This document shows positions 25,089 through 37,444 of a stretch of 64,000 nt of DNA, piece by piece. Position numbers and translations under genes: made by a program. How positions within the stretch are numbered: position 1 is the first letter of the stretch; every line of letters begins with the position of its first letter. The notes beneath the pieces are model-generated. The model was not told the origin of the DNA. It saw only the letters and a program-made list of their open reading frames with translations, and searched no databases. The DNA comes from Viscum album (Eukaryota; Streptophyta; Magnoliopsida; Santalales; Viscaceae): contig OY728130.1 of NCBI GenBank assembly GCA_963277665.1, forward strand, positions 1,364,236,393-1,364,300,392, written 5' to 3'.

Positions 25089-27687
25089 TATAAGGACCTA
25101 ACCTTAACAGTTACATAAGCTGGTAAATTATTTTATAATTCATGTTCATACATTCCCAATGATCATTTCTGTTTATAGTTATATATAATTGGGACATAAT
25201 TCCAACATATAAACCCACAAGAATATAATGTGGGTACTACTAAAATAGTAACAACTTATTCCATAATTCAAAAGTTATTTATAAAACAATCAATCTTTTC
25301 ATGAAAAATATTCACAACATTCATCATGGATTATCCTTTTCAGTTACCAATCCTTAAACCCTGTGATTTTTCTAAAACATAGGATGAACCAAAAAAATCT
25401 TAGAAAGTGATATAAAATAAAAGTATCAATTATTCCATGAATACTTATAAACATATTATTTTTTTCAAAAATACATACTTCTCACCCTTAAAGTATCACA
25501 TACTTTGTGAAAACATGATATTTCTATAAAACATAGAAATAATAAATAAAAATTTAGGTAACATAAGGGATTAAATAATTAATATTTGATACTTCATAGA
25601 GACCATATTATATTTAATCATCATTTCAACCTTACAGTGCAGCCATCATGAGTACATTAGAATGTAACTCTAACGTCTACCTTATGATGTGACCATTATA
25701 GTTACACTCAGAGTAACCATACGGTCGACCTCCAAAAAAACATACTCAATGCATTGGATGGACATATACGTCCCAAACGTCATCATAAAAAAATTCAAAT
25801 AACTGAAATTTTATTATAAAATAATATTACTTCCATAAATATATTCATTTTTAATTTTGTTAAAATAGAAATTTAAAATAGGTTTTTCAAAGAAAAGTCT
25901 CTTACCTAAGGTTCGTCTTAATTAGAACATGTTCAAAAATCCTATATAATGATTTATAGAGTGTTATTAATATATTTTAGAACTATACATATATTTTGTA
26001 TACCTAATACGACCATATTACAAAATATTTCTACCCATTTATTAATAATATTTTTTAATTTCCATTGTTTTGGGTGTGTTCTTTTCATTAGATCAATGAT
26101 TAGCTCGTAATGGATATTCTTGTTGAATGGAAACAAAACTACATAAGTGGAATGATATGGTGATAATATGTTTCCAAAATTATAAATTATATCATATATC
26201 ATTTTGTGTTCTGATATGAGGATGATTCATTAGATAAAACATTAATTAAAATAATTTAATTTATTTTGGAGATTTTTACGACCATTACAAACTTATATAA
26301 TTTTATTTAATTTCATGCTTATATATTGGTTCAAGAACATTATATAATGTATAATATCTATAATAAAATCTTATTTATCCATAATAGTGGTTTTATTACT
26401 AGACTTGAAGGCAGTAATGGAAAATGAATGTGTATCATCCACAATAGTGGAAAATCGGCACATCACGGAGGATGTTCCCATTTTTATAATAAAAGGAAGA
26501 GGAGAAGGATTTTTATGATTAATTTTTTCCATAAATTTGATTAAATTATCATATATATAAGATAATTTATTTTTATTTTCACATGGATAAGGTGATATGG
26601 AGATAGACTAACAGAATAAAATAAATTAAAATGAAAATAAAAGAAAATGAATGAGGATTTAACCTCTTGAATTATTGTCCTTGAGAACCTCTTTAAGGCC
26701 CTTGGTTTTGGACTTATATGGTTACCATAAGGACTTGTATGTGGCGTAGAGTCTTGGGAAGGTAATTGGGAGGAAATTAAACAAGCTACAAGTCTTTGAG
26801 GTGTTATTATAAGATGTGGTGAGTGGTGGTATTTATAGTGGAGGAGAGGGGTGTTTTCCCATTATTTTTTTCATTAGTTTATTATTTTTGCTCAATCCTA
26901 TGAATAGTTTTAGAATTATAATAAAATATATTAAAATAATCAAGTAAATTCTAACATTTTAGGCTTAAATCAGCCTTAAATAATCTATGAATCAATAATT
27001 CATAAATTTTATAAATATTGTAAGTTACTGTATTTCATTATTCACAAAAATAAATATTTTTTTTAGAAAAATCCCAAAAATTCACCCAAATAATTTTAAA
27101 ATGTTTAGAATTAAAAAATAAATTGAATTTTGTGAAAATAATTTTAAAAATATGAGAAATTTAATTTTTAATTAAAAATCATTATTTATTAAAATAATAG
27201 CAATTTTAAAATTATAATAAATTTTATAACACTTTGAAAAATTATTTAATGTCTCATAAAATTATATTATAATCATAATAAAACAAATTATTTATTTATT
27301 ATATTATATTATGAAAAAACAATTCCTTTTAAATTATTATATTAATTATAAAATTGAAAATAAATAATTATGGGTTACAAAGATACCAACACTTAATTTA
27401 TCATTTTCGAAACATTATTTACTTATACATTGATATAATTATATCATATTTTGATATATATGATGGATAAATTTTATTTATAATTTCATAGGCGAGGTTA
27501 CTATTATATTGGATATATTACTATTCCTAATGGTCATGTTACTATTCCTAAGGCCAATTTACTATTCTGTTAGCATAGATTCCTTAATTTCTAAAAATAC
27601 AACTTATTTTATTACACATTTATAATGAATTTTTCTATTTAATTATTGAATGAAAAAAATTATTTTATTAGTACCTTGGTTGTTACA
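25089..27687 (-). repeat. 5' LTR of the family B Gypsy element
   Basis: About 2.6 kb, ending on the plus strand in GGTTGTTACA (a TGTAACAACC start on the minus strand). The TATA box CTATAAATA is at 26830-26838. The frame at 25954-26202 is LTR sequence and not a gene. Confidence 0.88.
26830..26838 (-). promoter_or_regulatory. TATA box of the family B 5' LTR
   Basis: The minus strand reads CTATAAATA, a near-consensus plant TATA box, about 850 bp from the LTR start. The equivalent in the other LTR (about 14691-14705) has decayed. Confidence 0.7.
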
Positions 27688-27692
27688 CTAAA

Positions 27693-28403
27693 GGTTGAGC
27701 TAAATGTTTCCTAACAACAGCTAATATAGATGACCTATAGTGATGAATAATAGTTTTCATCTTGTTGTGTCTCCATTCATATTCCACACCACCCCCTTAT
27801 AGTAGTCATTTCATCATGACACCATTGTAAATAAAGGATATCCCATGATAAGAGTTGTTATATCATGGTTCCCTCTTGCACAATGTGGAATGGAAAACTT
27901 CTATCCGACATCAAAAATCCATGTATAATGTTATCTAGGTGATAGGTTCTTACACACCCAGTTTTTTTTAGCTTCCCAAATAATGACGCCTATGTGTTTC
28001 ACCACTGAATCACTTTTGTATCATGCCAAATTTTTATACATATTCTATTTTTTAGATAGTAACATGGAAATTCACCACTCTATAACATATAAGAAATTCA
28101 TGGTGAATGAAGGCTAGTTGATAGGTATCAGTTCACAAATCCAACTTTTGAGGCCTCCCTATAGGAAGTTCCTATGTGTTTCCATGATACGATTCCTTCC
28201 TAATTCACTAAGTCATTTCTTTGGTTACTTTAAGAAACATACTACTAATTGATGATGGATGGAAGGTCCGTTGTCCTAAATTCCAATGAAGGCCTAGAGT
28301 CCCTCTGATTCAAAGGCCCAAATATATAGCCCATAATTCCAAATAAATTGAATTTTACCACTTTAAAAAAATATGATGTCCCTAAGACACAATGAATTAT
28401 GAT
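27693..28403. other. Unassigned sequence, moderately AT-rich
   Basis: Between the Gypsy element and the LTR-like segment at 28.4 kb. Less AT-rich than its right neighbour. No gene, repeat pair or domain was recognised. Confidence 0.45.
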
Positions 28404-29300
28404 ATGTTGGAGAACATAGGTGAAACATTCACAAATCTAAATCCTAAAATATCAAATTTGGTGAAATTTACAACTACTACATTAATTATAAAATTTCCAC
28501 TATAGAACTATTAAAATTCCTATAGAAATTGTCCCCCCACCTAAATTTGATCTAAGGACACTCATAGAGGACTATAGAGTGATTTTATTTATTTATTTAA
28601 GATAATATAAATATTGAGAAGGGTTGAAGGACCATATTCAATGGTCTAGTTAATAATGGAATATTATATATTAATTGAATAAATATTAACATTATATATT
28701 TAATGAAATAATTATTATTTATTTTTGAGTTTAATTCCTGTAATGTAAATAATAAAAATAATATTTTTTATTGGGGCATGGTGTTCATCGAGGATTAAAT
28801 GGGTAATAATAACCCATGTGAAATTATTTATTCTTTATCTTATTGTCTATATATGCATATATATTTCATTATCTTACCCTATTCATTGAATTCAAATAAT
28901 TATGCACTATAAATTCTAGAGATAATCTTCTCAATCCCTAGATATTAATTCTCTGAGAATTATCTAATGAATAGATCATGATCCTCCTCCACCACCATAG
29001 TTATTATTTTTCACATCAAAGGATGTTTTTTGATCATTAATGAATGGAGAACGAGTTTGAATCTTCCATACTTGAATCCTTCGATTTTTATGGTGATTAT
29101 AGAAATTTCTTGGTGAAGATATGTATCATAACTAGTAGTATTCTACCAATTAATCTTTTGATGCAAAAGGGTTTGTTGTTGATTTATCATCTATTTCATC
29201 AGTGAGTAAATAATTAAAATGATAGGTAATTAATTATCTTGAATAAAAATAATTTTAAATTTTATTTCATAATATTTTATTATGGATTAAAGGGTTGATT
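28404..29300 (+). repeat. LTR-like segment, possibly Copia type (left copy)
   Basis: It starts TGTTGGAGAAC at 28404, a Copia-like LTR beginning. From about 28620 to 29100 it matches 50490-51000 in order: the same AT-rich U3, a TATA-like CTATATATGC (about 28846) against CTATAAAAG, the same CTCTC/CTCAATCC leader, the same CCACCACCA run, and GAATCCTTC. Both copies lie on the plus strand. The exact right end and a primer site were not found. Confidence 0.5.
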
Positions 29301-31361
29301 TGTTATCTAGATCTCGGCAGAAATATGCAGAAGTTGATGATGAAAAATTGTTTTTCATTGGCCTAAAATCTATTATTTCTACATATAAACCAAAATACAT
29401 ATCAGGGTGACTCCATAAAATTTTATAATGTTATTTACTATTGATATGAATATTTTTTTTTAAAATTTGATATCTATATAGTTTTTTTGTTGATCTAATA
29501 TTTAATATTATGAGGTATTTCACCTTAATATAATCATTAATTTGTTAAAATTTGTGAAGAATGAGTTTATGAAATCCTTCAAGAGGTGATATATATTTTT
29601 TTCCTGATGAAATGGATAAAAAGAATGTAACTAACATGTTCTTGCTATATAAATAAGTTCACATAATCTGTATAAGACACATGGTACATAATTTGCCACA
29701 ATGAGTCAACACATGGTTTATATATTAATTTTTTTGATTATCCAAACTAGAAAACTTTTTATTTTATTATAGAGAATGTTTCTAGTTGAATTACCATATA
29801 TTATAGTTATTTTTAAATATTAAATTGTGTAATCTGGGTTTTCCAATGTGGATCATGTATTTATTACAGGACATTTTGGGCTAATAGACAACAAACATGG
29901 TAATTAATACACATGAAACAGTGGATAGGTAATTAATGCATAGATGGTGAATTTAATACACATGATGTGGTGGTCTTGTAATTAATACCCTCATGGTGTT
30001 TTTAATAAAATTGATGTGCTGGTCACTGAATTAATTTTAATGTTATTTAATGAATATGATTTATAATTAATTCACATGTAATGAGTAATTATTTATCACT
30101 TTATGTGTAATAAATTCATGGTATATGTGTAATTATTTCAAATAAAATTTAATTATTTAATTCACATATAGTTTATTTAATTCACACATGTGGTAATTAA
30201 CTAATTATCACACTGTGTAATTAATTCACATGTCATATTTTTAGTACATGCATGGTAATTAATTTTTTGATGTGATATTAAATCACTCTATGTTGTACAC
30301 GCGTAAATTAATTTATGATGAACTAGAATTAATTGCACAATTAAATTGGGATATAAACCATGTATAAATTTCTGTTACAATATTAAATTCCAAATTAATT
30401 CCACATTAAATTCCTTACTACTCATAGTGTGGCTTCTAAGAACACAGTTTCTACCTATTTAAATTATTTTAAATTCATTTATTTAATGTTATGGATGATA
30501 CAATTTCCAAGAGTATTTTTATAAGGTAAAATTAAATATTTAATTGATTATAAAATTATTTATATTAATTTTAAGTGATTTATATTTAATAAAATATATA
30601 ATTAAAGTAGATGAAAGACAATATTCAAATATGATTCATTGTATTTGTGGGTAATAATGAGCTTATACAAACAAATGAATTTGTGTGGTTTATTTTAATT
30701 GAATTATTATCAAAAAAATTTGGTAATCTTTATTTTATTTTCTTAAATTGTTGGTTTATATTTATTAACCTATTATATTATGCAATGCCAGGTGTCCCTA
30801 TGATATATTTTATGAAAACACCATAATCATTATTCTGGTTCCTTTTAATATTATGTGAGTAAAACATTTAGTAATGGGTGGATTTCTTTTGTCAGTGGAG
30901 GTGGTAATATGTTTGCATCCAAGGTGTAACAAACATAGAAATTAAATTTAACTACACATGGAATGATTTAATTCATATTAAGTTATTGTTAAATGATTAT
31001 CTTGAGGTAAAGTTATATTTTATCAACCTATAGATAAAATAACCATTATATAAATTCATGATGAAGAAAAATTTATTATTTTCTTTCTACCAATTGGATG
31101 TTTAATTATTTATGGCTATTTTATGTCTGTCACATATAAAATTATTTGACAACCATGTATGTTGGAATTAAAATAATAAAATTATTCATAAATTAAATCT
31201 TGATATATTTATTCTCTTTTTATGATATATATTTATTTAAAAATATTGTTAAATGTTAAATGGTAAATTTGTGTATATGGATAAAAAAACAAAAAGGATT
31301 TCAAATTAAATGATTTAATTGATTTATATACAATTTCACCATACTTCCAATTAGTTTAATG
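29301..31361 (+). other. Decayed interior, probably of the Copia-like element
   Basis: Very AT-rich. No readable domain was found. A degenerate AATTAATTCACATG-type repeat occupies about 29880-30320. The segment stops at the ATCCT target duplication of the 31-41 kb element and continues at 41057. Confidence 0.4.
29880..30320. repeat. Degenerate tandem-like array of (G)TAATTAATTCACATG motifs
   Basis: The motif recurs many times with variable spacing (for example GTAATTAATGCATAG, GTAATTAATACCC, GTAATTAACTAATTATCACA, GTAATTAATTCACATGTC). It resembles an old minisatellite that has diverged. No function is evident. Confidence 0.55.
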
Positions 31362-31366
31362 ATCCT

Positions 31367-33847
31367 TGTCATAATCCAATCTGGGGTTCAATATAACATG
31401 AGACATAACCCACTTTGTGGCATATCCTAAAGGGGGTTCTTGATCTCCACGGGCTGGAGACTAGTGTTCAGGTATCAATAAAATGCTTTGGGAAGGGTTT
31501 TACTAGATTTTATAAGCATAATACGCTCACAAAAATATGTTTCAATATGTGGAATAATCATAAATAAACAATTCATGAAAATATTTAGATTCACGAATTT
31601 TCAACTTTGAGCAAAAACCAAGGTGCAAGAATATAAATGAAAATAAAAAGACTAACCTAGGTCTCTGTGAGATAAAAGGCGCAACACCATCAATCCACCA
31701 CCACCACCAACACTTTCACGAGAGGAACTCTAGTGACCCATATCCACCAATATTACCACGACACATCGTGAATTTAACTAGGTCATACATAACAATGTAT
31801 ACATAAACCCAAATGTGTAAGTAGAGTGTGGGAAAATTATTAGTCGGTTTCCACCCAAAATAAAGGATTCCATGTTATAACATTGTAGAACAAATTAATA
31901 TTCACATTTATTAAAAATCTTTTGAAGAATTTTTAATAATACATTTAATAAAAAAAAATCATTTTCAATACCACACTTTTAAAGGTAAAATTTTAAAAGA
32001 TAACATTACTATGACAAATATACTTTAAAATGAAATACAAAAAAACATACACAAATTCCACCATATACCGATGGATGGAACCACATCACATAAGCCACAT
32101 GTCATAAGTGAGCACCATATTTAAATCCCTATAGGGGGATCTAGCTTGAGTGAGACACTAGAACCTATTAACATAGTGAAAGGTTGTATGATAACCAAAA
32201 CTATCATATTTATCATGCATGATCGAGTTGGAGGGAAAACCCCATGGGCCTAGTATTCTCCAATCATCATTAAAATTTTGTTAATGTTTTAATCGGAAAT
32301 CAGACTAAGTGAAACTGAGACTTTCCACTTCTGTATCAACTAGTGTCAAACCACTAAAAGAAACCACGACTTTCCACATATATATAACTAGCGTACTAGA
32401 TCTAGCCATCCCACCTAGACACCTCAGATTCCCTTTGTTATGAAGTTCACATTTCACATGTCACACCGACACCCTTTTCATATACACATGCCAAGAATTA
32501 TAAATACACCCAGAAATCAAAATTTTCCATAAACAAAACCACTTTCCATTTTTTACAGACTAAAACTATTTTCAAGTAGATTTTACACCACATATACAAT
32601 TCATGAAACCCCATTGAAGTCATCCCAAATATTTCACGTAATTAATTTCACAATTTTCATGGGGAAATCCCCATTCAAATCCACGCACAAATCAATTTCA
32701 CTTTAAAACATTCTTCAAAACAACATAGCAATTAACAAGTTAAATTAAAAGTGCACATGAAGATGGTGTGTTTATATAGAAATCCATTTTCTTTTAGAAA
32801 ACAAAATTTCAATATATTGACACCTCAAGTTCCTTTGAAAACACAATTATCACCTTCTACACTAGGTATAAAACCCCTTTTGAGAAACATTTCAATGAAA
32901 AATTGAAAAAAATTGTTATTTATTTTAGAAAATAATCTTTCATCGTATGTGCAAGAAAAAAACCTCAAAAATTCGTTTCACACCACACAATTAAATAGTA
33001 TATATAAATATCCAAGAGAGCATATAAAAATAATCCAACAATGTTAAGGAATTAAAACACCTTTCTAATGTGTATAAACTTCATGAAATTGGTGTGAAAC
33101 TGCAATTGAACCAACACAAGACCCTGGTAAGGAAAGATCCAAAAAAGATATCAAGATAGAACCGTAATTAACAAGATTAATCTCTAAAAAGATCACCCTA
33201 AATACTTGAAAAATATTAGCCCAATAAAGAAGAGGAGAAACCCAAGAAAAAGGGAAAGAACTAAGATAGAGACCACTTAGAGATTTCATGGAGTTTTAAT
33301 GCCAAACCAAGTAGAAGAATATATATCCTAGGGATCCAAGAGAGGGAGAAGAGGTGCATAAGTATATAAATCCTGAATGGGTGAGATAGGGTCAGATTTG
33401 GGGTAAAATCCCAAGAGGTCACAAATGGAATTTTCATATTTGTAATGAACTAAACATCACTCATGATTTTACAAATTGTATTGTAAGCCTCAGCCCGTAT
33501 CTATATAGGATAAACCTACCATACAATTATCCCACATGGCCTAAAATACCATATTCATGTTGTGTGGTAGCTACTACATGAAAACCACAACCTACTGCAT
33601 GGTTTCCTATGTTAGGGAACACTATTTCCCTTAACTATGCGTAAATTGTGCAACACATACTATTTGGATAAAACTTTCCTTTTTTCTACAAAAACACAAA
33701 GAAAACTGAAGAATAAAATGCTTGAAATAAAATAAATAGAAAAAATTAATTTGAAAATTTAAACCTGTCATACATGATTCCAGAGAGAAAAACCAAGAGC
33801 CATAAATAAACCAAATCCAGGAACAAAAAAAATAACCCATGTGTGAA
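31367..33847 (-). repeat. 3' LTR of the 31-41 kb element
   Basis: Starts TGTCATAATCCAATC on the plus strand and ends near GTGTGAAA. It aligns with 38566-41051 throughout, for example TATCAATAAAATGCTTTGGG against TATCAATAAAATTATTTGGG. The minus-strand TATA-like ATTTATATACT is at about 33362-33372. Confidence 0.85.
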
Positions 33848-36729
33848 AATTATCCCAACCATAATGATTTATGACCCTAAAAATCCATGAAAAGGAATGA
33901 AAAAAATAGATACTCCTCCAAAACTCAAGGAGAATCCCAATAAGAACTGAATAAGATGAAAGAAGAAATACCATGAACATAAATTGATATTCACATGATT
34001 CAACTTGGGAGGCCATAATGGACTTCCCACCATACACTCTCTTCCCCTAGATATCCATGACACCACTAGTTGATTGATCAAATGATAAGGAATCATCATA
34101 ACCACATAATCCAATATCGCAATCTAATAACACTTCAGATATTAGCAAATGAATCTGACACCACTTCTCTATGAATACTTCCACAACCTTGCATCCATAA
34201 AACAACTAGGAACTCTCCAACCCCAATGTTTTCTGAAAGGAGAAACTCAAATTAAGAAATCTACAAATAGGACTACCCAGTTCCAAGAAATACAAAAAAA
34301 ATAATCTGAATTATCATCACATGGATGTTCGAAAAAAATCCCCACCATTTAAAATTAACTACCACTGATTTACTCTAGAGGAATTTTTATCGAGACCCGA
34401 GGTGGGTCTACCCACCATAAGAAAAATCCAACCTAACCAACCATTACATACTATCATGGGAACCAGACATAGGCCATCTTAGAAACTTCCCAAATAGACC
34501 AATCCCCACCATAAGGGACCTGATGAATGAAACTAAAAACCAATAGGAAAACATTGTGCAATTCACTATTCCTAGAGAATGCAACCAATTTTAGATAATC
34601 ACAACCAAAACCAAAAACAATTTAAAAGAATATACCCACAAGGATAACCACCAAAATATTCACATCCAAAAAGGTATAACCACTGCAGTTTAAGAGAACA
34701 AGAAAACAAAACCTATTTATTACCAAGGAGGAACCCTTCAACTCATACGAGTCATAATAATGAATGAGGCCTTCATAACACTACCTACAAAACAAAACCC
34801 TTCCAAAACCAAGTAGTTATAACATATAATCTTTCACTATATCCATCAAATACTAGAGGATAAGCCAGACCAAGGCCCCTCACACACCACATGATTTATA
34901 ACTACATTTGTGATTCAACTCAGGGCCAATGGATAGAGCCCTAATGTTTGAAGTATCTACTACCTCGCACCCAGAAGCTAACAATCCCTAGATGGAATAC
35001 CTTCATTGGTCTCATGAGCAACCACAAACAATTCGAGGTAAAAAAAACTACACAACACCTCATGAGAATATATTTCCTTCAACATGGAACTTTCACCAAA
35101 ACAATGATTTATAATATGTTGATTTATAATCCATTTTCACCTTGAACAAGAAATAACAGAAAAAGAACAAATAGAAGACATCTCATTCTAAAATGGATAA
35201 ATTTAGAATTCTCGAAAGGAAAAAATTATTATGTTAAAACATAATTTCTTAAACTATTCCAAAACATTCATATTTTCATTTTAAAGAGATCACAAAACCA
35301 CAAAATTTCATTGAACATGATCATTTGAAACAAAAATCATTACAAATAATGGGACTTTAAACCGATCCCCAAACAACACACTATTTATATAAATAGACAC
35401 AATGAATTATTATGTCTATAAATTCCACACTGATGGAATAATATGATCCCTAACATAATAGAGGCTTATGAAGGTCTAAATCCACTTTTAATGCTTTGAC
35501 CAGAAAAAAATCTTCAGGAATCATTCCCTTACAAGAATTTCCCTTCACCACTTCCATGCCAAACCATTAAGTACAAATGTGGAAAAAATCACCTTTGATG
35601 ACTCAGGGAACTCAAAAAAATTAAGGTTTCTTTTAATTTCCCTGATCATGTTTCCACTTTGAGAGGGTTTGCATGATCATAAAACACAAGAGGATTTAAA
35701 TTTAAGAACTCATAATGGATTTCCATATTTTAGTCAACTAGATAGTTTTATAATGGTAAATCACCCATAGATGCACCAAAATATCCATAAAAACTATATG
35801 GAGGTGTGATCTTGTCAAAAAAGAGATGAAGAAATCAATAAAGTTTAATCCATTTAGCAGAATTCACCAAAATCATACACCAAATTCAAAAGGAACCAAC
35901 CCAATGGATTCCCAACCCATCAAAAATAAATCAAACATAAAAAAAATTCAAACAAGAAGAGTTAAAAAACTCAAAAACACCTTGAAGGTGATATTCCCAA
36001 ATTACACCAAGAAACGCCATATGGAAACTGGTTATCAACACATCAAACCTTATTTTAAAATAATTTTTGAATGAAAAAATTACTGGTGGGTTGCACATTC
36101 TTAAATGTTATTCCATGGAGCCTCATATAAGCATATTATCATGGAAAACCGAGAAACCATCACCTCATGTCATTATACATTCACATTACCTCATATTTCC
36201 ATGCATGTGGTAAATCATGGAAATATAAAAGGTCAAAGAGAAAACTTCTCCACATTCCAAAAACACAACATTCTACCCACACATTCAACTTTTCAATCAA
36301 CTTTTAAAGTTAAAAAACTCACTAAAATTTTCAAAATTCTACTAACAAAAAATTAAAAAACCATTTTCAAACTCCACATTTCCATCCAAAACATTTCATT
36401 ATATTAAAAGAAAAATTTGTAGCTCAACAAACCACACACAAAACTGGTTTTCCAAAACCCACCTTAAAATAGTTCATGTTTTCTTAATAATAAATTTTGA
36501 CAAACCACTCGATTTAATTATGAAAATTCAATTCTCGATGGTCTCATACAAATATATTTCAAAATAATTTAATAAAAATCCAATTGCCTAAATATTATAT
36601 AAAGATGATTCTGAAAATTCATACTCTATATTCCTGAAACTAAACAATTTTCACTTTAAAATACACTTTTCAAAATTTCAAAAATCGGGGTTTTCAAAAC
36701 AATTTTCAAAACCCACGAAGATGAATCAA
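33848..36729 (-). mobile_element. Interior of the 31-41 kb element, no recognisable coding
   Basis: A-rich on the plus strand, with several short frames on both strands and no conserved retrotransposon motif. The basic frame at 35826-36074 (Lys/Arg-rich, MKKSIKFNPFSRIHQNHTPN...) looks like translated A-rich sequence. A perfect palindrome, GGTGGGTCTACCCACC, is at 34401-34416. Confidence 0.5.
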
Positions 36730-36746
36730 TTATTAAAGGGAAACTA
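36730..36746. repeat. Left target-site duplication of the LINE-like insert
   Basis: TTATTAAAGGGAAACTA, identical over 17 bp to 38190-38206. It is followed directly by eight T, the reverse complement of a poly(A) tail. Confidence 0.92.
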
Positions 36747-36764
36747 TTTTTTTTAATAAGGTGA

Positions 36765-36788
36765 CATGGATTGGTTGCCCAATCCATG
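36765..36788 (-). other. 3' hairpin with GCAA tetraloop next to the poly(A) tail
   Basis: On the minus strand, a CATGGATTGG stem (10 bp, perfect) closes on a GCAA loop, about 18 nt before the poly(A) tract at 36747-36754. GCAA is of the GNRA tetraloop class. Some LINEs use a 3' stem-loop for recognition by their RT; this may be such a site (inference). Confidence 0.75.
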
Positions 36789-37444
36789 CTGAAAAAAATT
36801 TATTAAAAAAAGGTAAGTTTACATCGAGTACACGAGGTGTAATGTGTTTACACCACCTAAAAACAAGAACCCGACGAACAGAAAACAGCTTTGACAACAT
36901 GGGTAAACAACAATAAAAACTCACAAAAAAATTCACTCTGGGCCTGCAGCATTCTAGGTTGTAGCAACATAAAAAGCATGCCATCTTTATCCAGGTAAAC
37001 GCGAGAATCAAGGCTTCAAACAGGCCCGAATAAGATCCAACGAGAGTCCATGACCTCTACTGTAGGAGCATCACAGTGTACAGTCCAGACATGCAGTATC
37101 CTTCATTATAAGACATTTCAATGAAAACAGATGCATCCTTCAAGAAATATAGATGATCCAACTTCAAGATAAGAGAAATGTAGCTGGAGTCTCATAGCCA
37201 AGGGCTGCAACCATTCAAATCCTTTAAAAGGGGTCTTAACAGGTCATGAACAGATGCAAGAAAAAATTGAAACAGTTCAAGCAGAATCGCAATGCAAACT
37301 TCAGAAGAGAATCAATGCATCAAACTGGAATAAAACATATCAAACAGCTAGGGAGAGCTTTAAGATTCAAACAGGAACCCAGAATATCCCAGAAATAATC
37401 AATCAAAGTTCATGAAATCAGAAAATGCATCTTTATAGAAACTT

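Larger units (their letters stand above)
12957..27687 (-). mobile_element. Family B Ty3/Gypsy retrotransposon, near full structure, coding decayed
   Basis: Matching LTRs lie at 12957-15547 and 25089-27687. Next to them are a primer site (25075-25086) and a polypurine tract (15551-15560). Reading on the minus strand from 25 kb down, the order is gag with zinc-knuckle motifs, protease, RT, RNase H region and integrase, the Ty3/Gypsy order. The flanks carry TTAAA (12952-12956) and CTAAA (27688-27692), a 5-bp target duplication with one C-to-T change. All frames are broken by stops and shifts, so the copy cannot encode working proteins. A foreign solo LTR is nested at 20969-23645. Confidence 0.92.

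Noticed and set aside
33065..34114. Overlapping minus-strand frames with hydrophobic, Trp/Phe-rich products
   Set aside because: They straddle the LTR boundary of a non-coding element, overlap each other, and the equivalent part of the other LTR does not keep them.
35826..36356. Two plus-strand frames with Lys/Asn/Thr-rich products
   Set aside because: The composition follows the A-rich strand. They run opposite to the element and show no domain.
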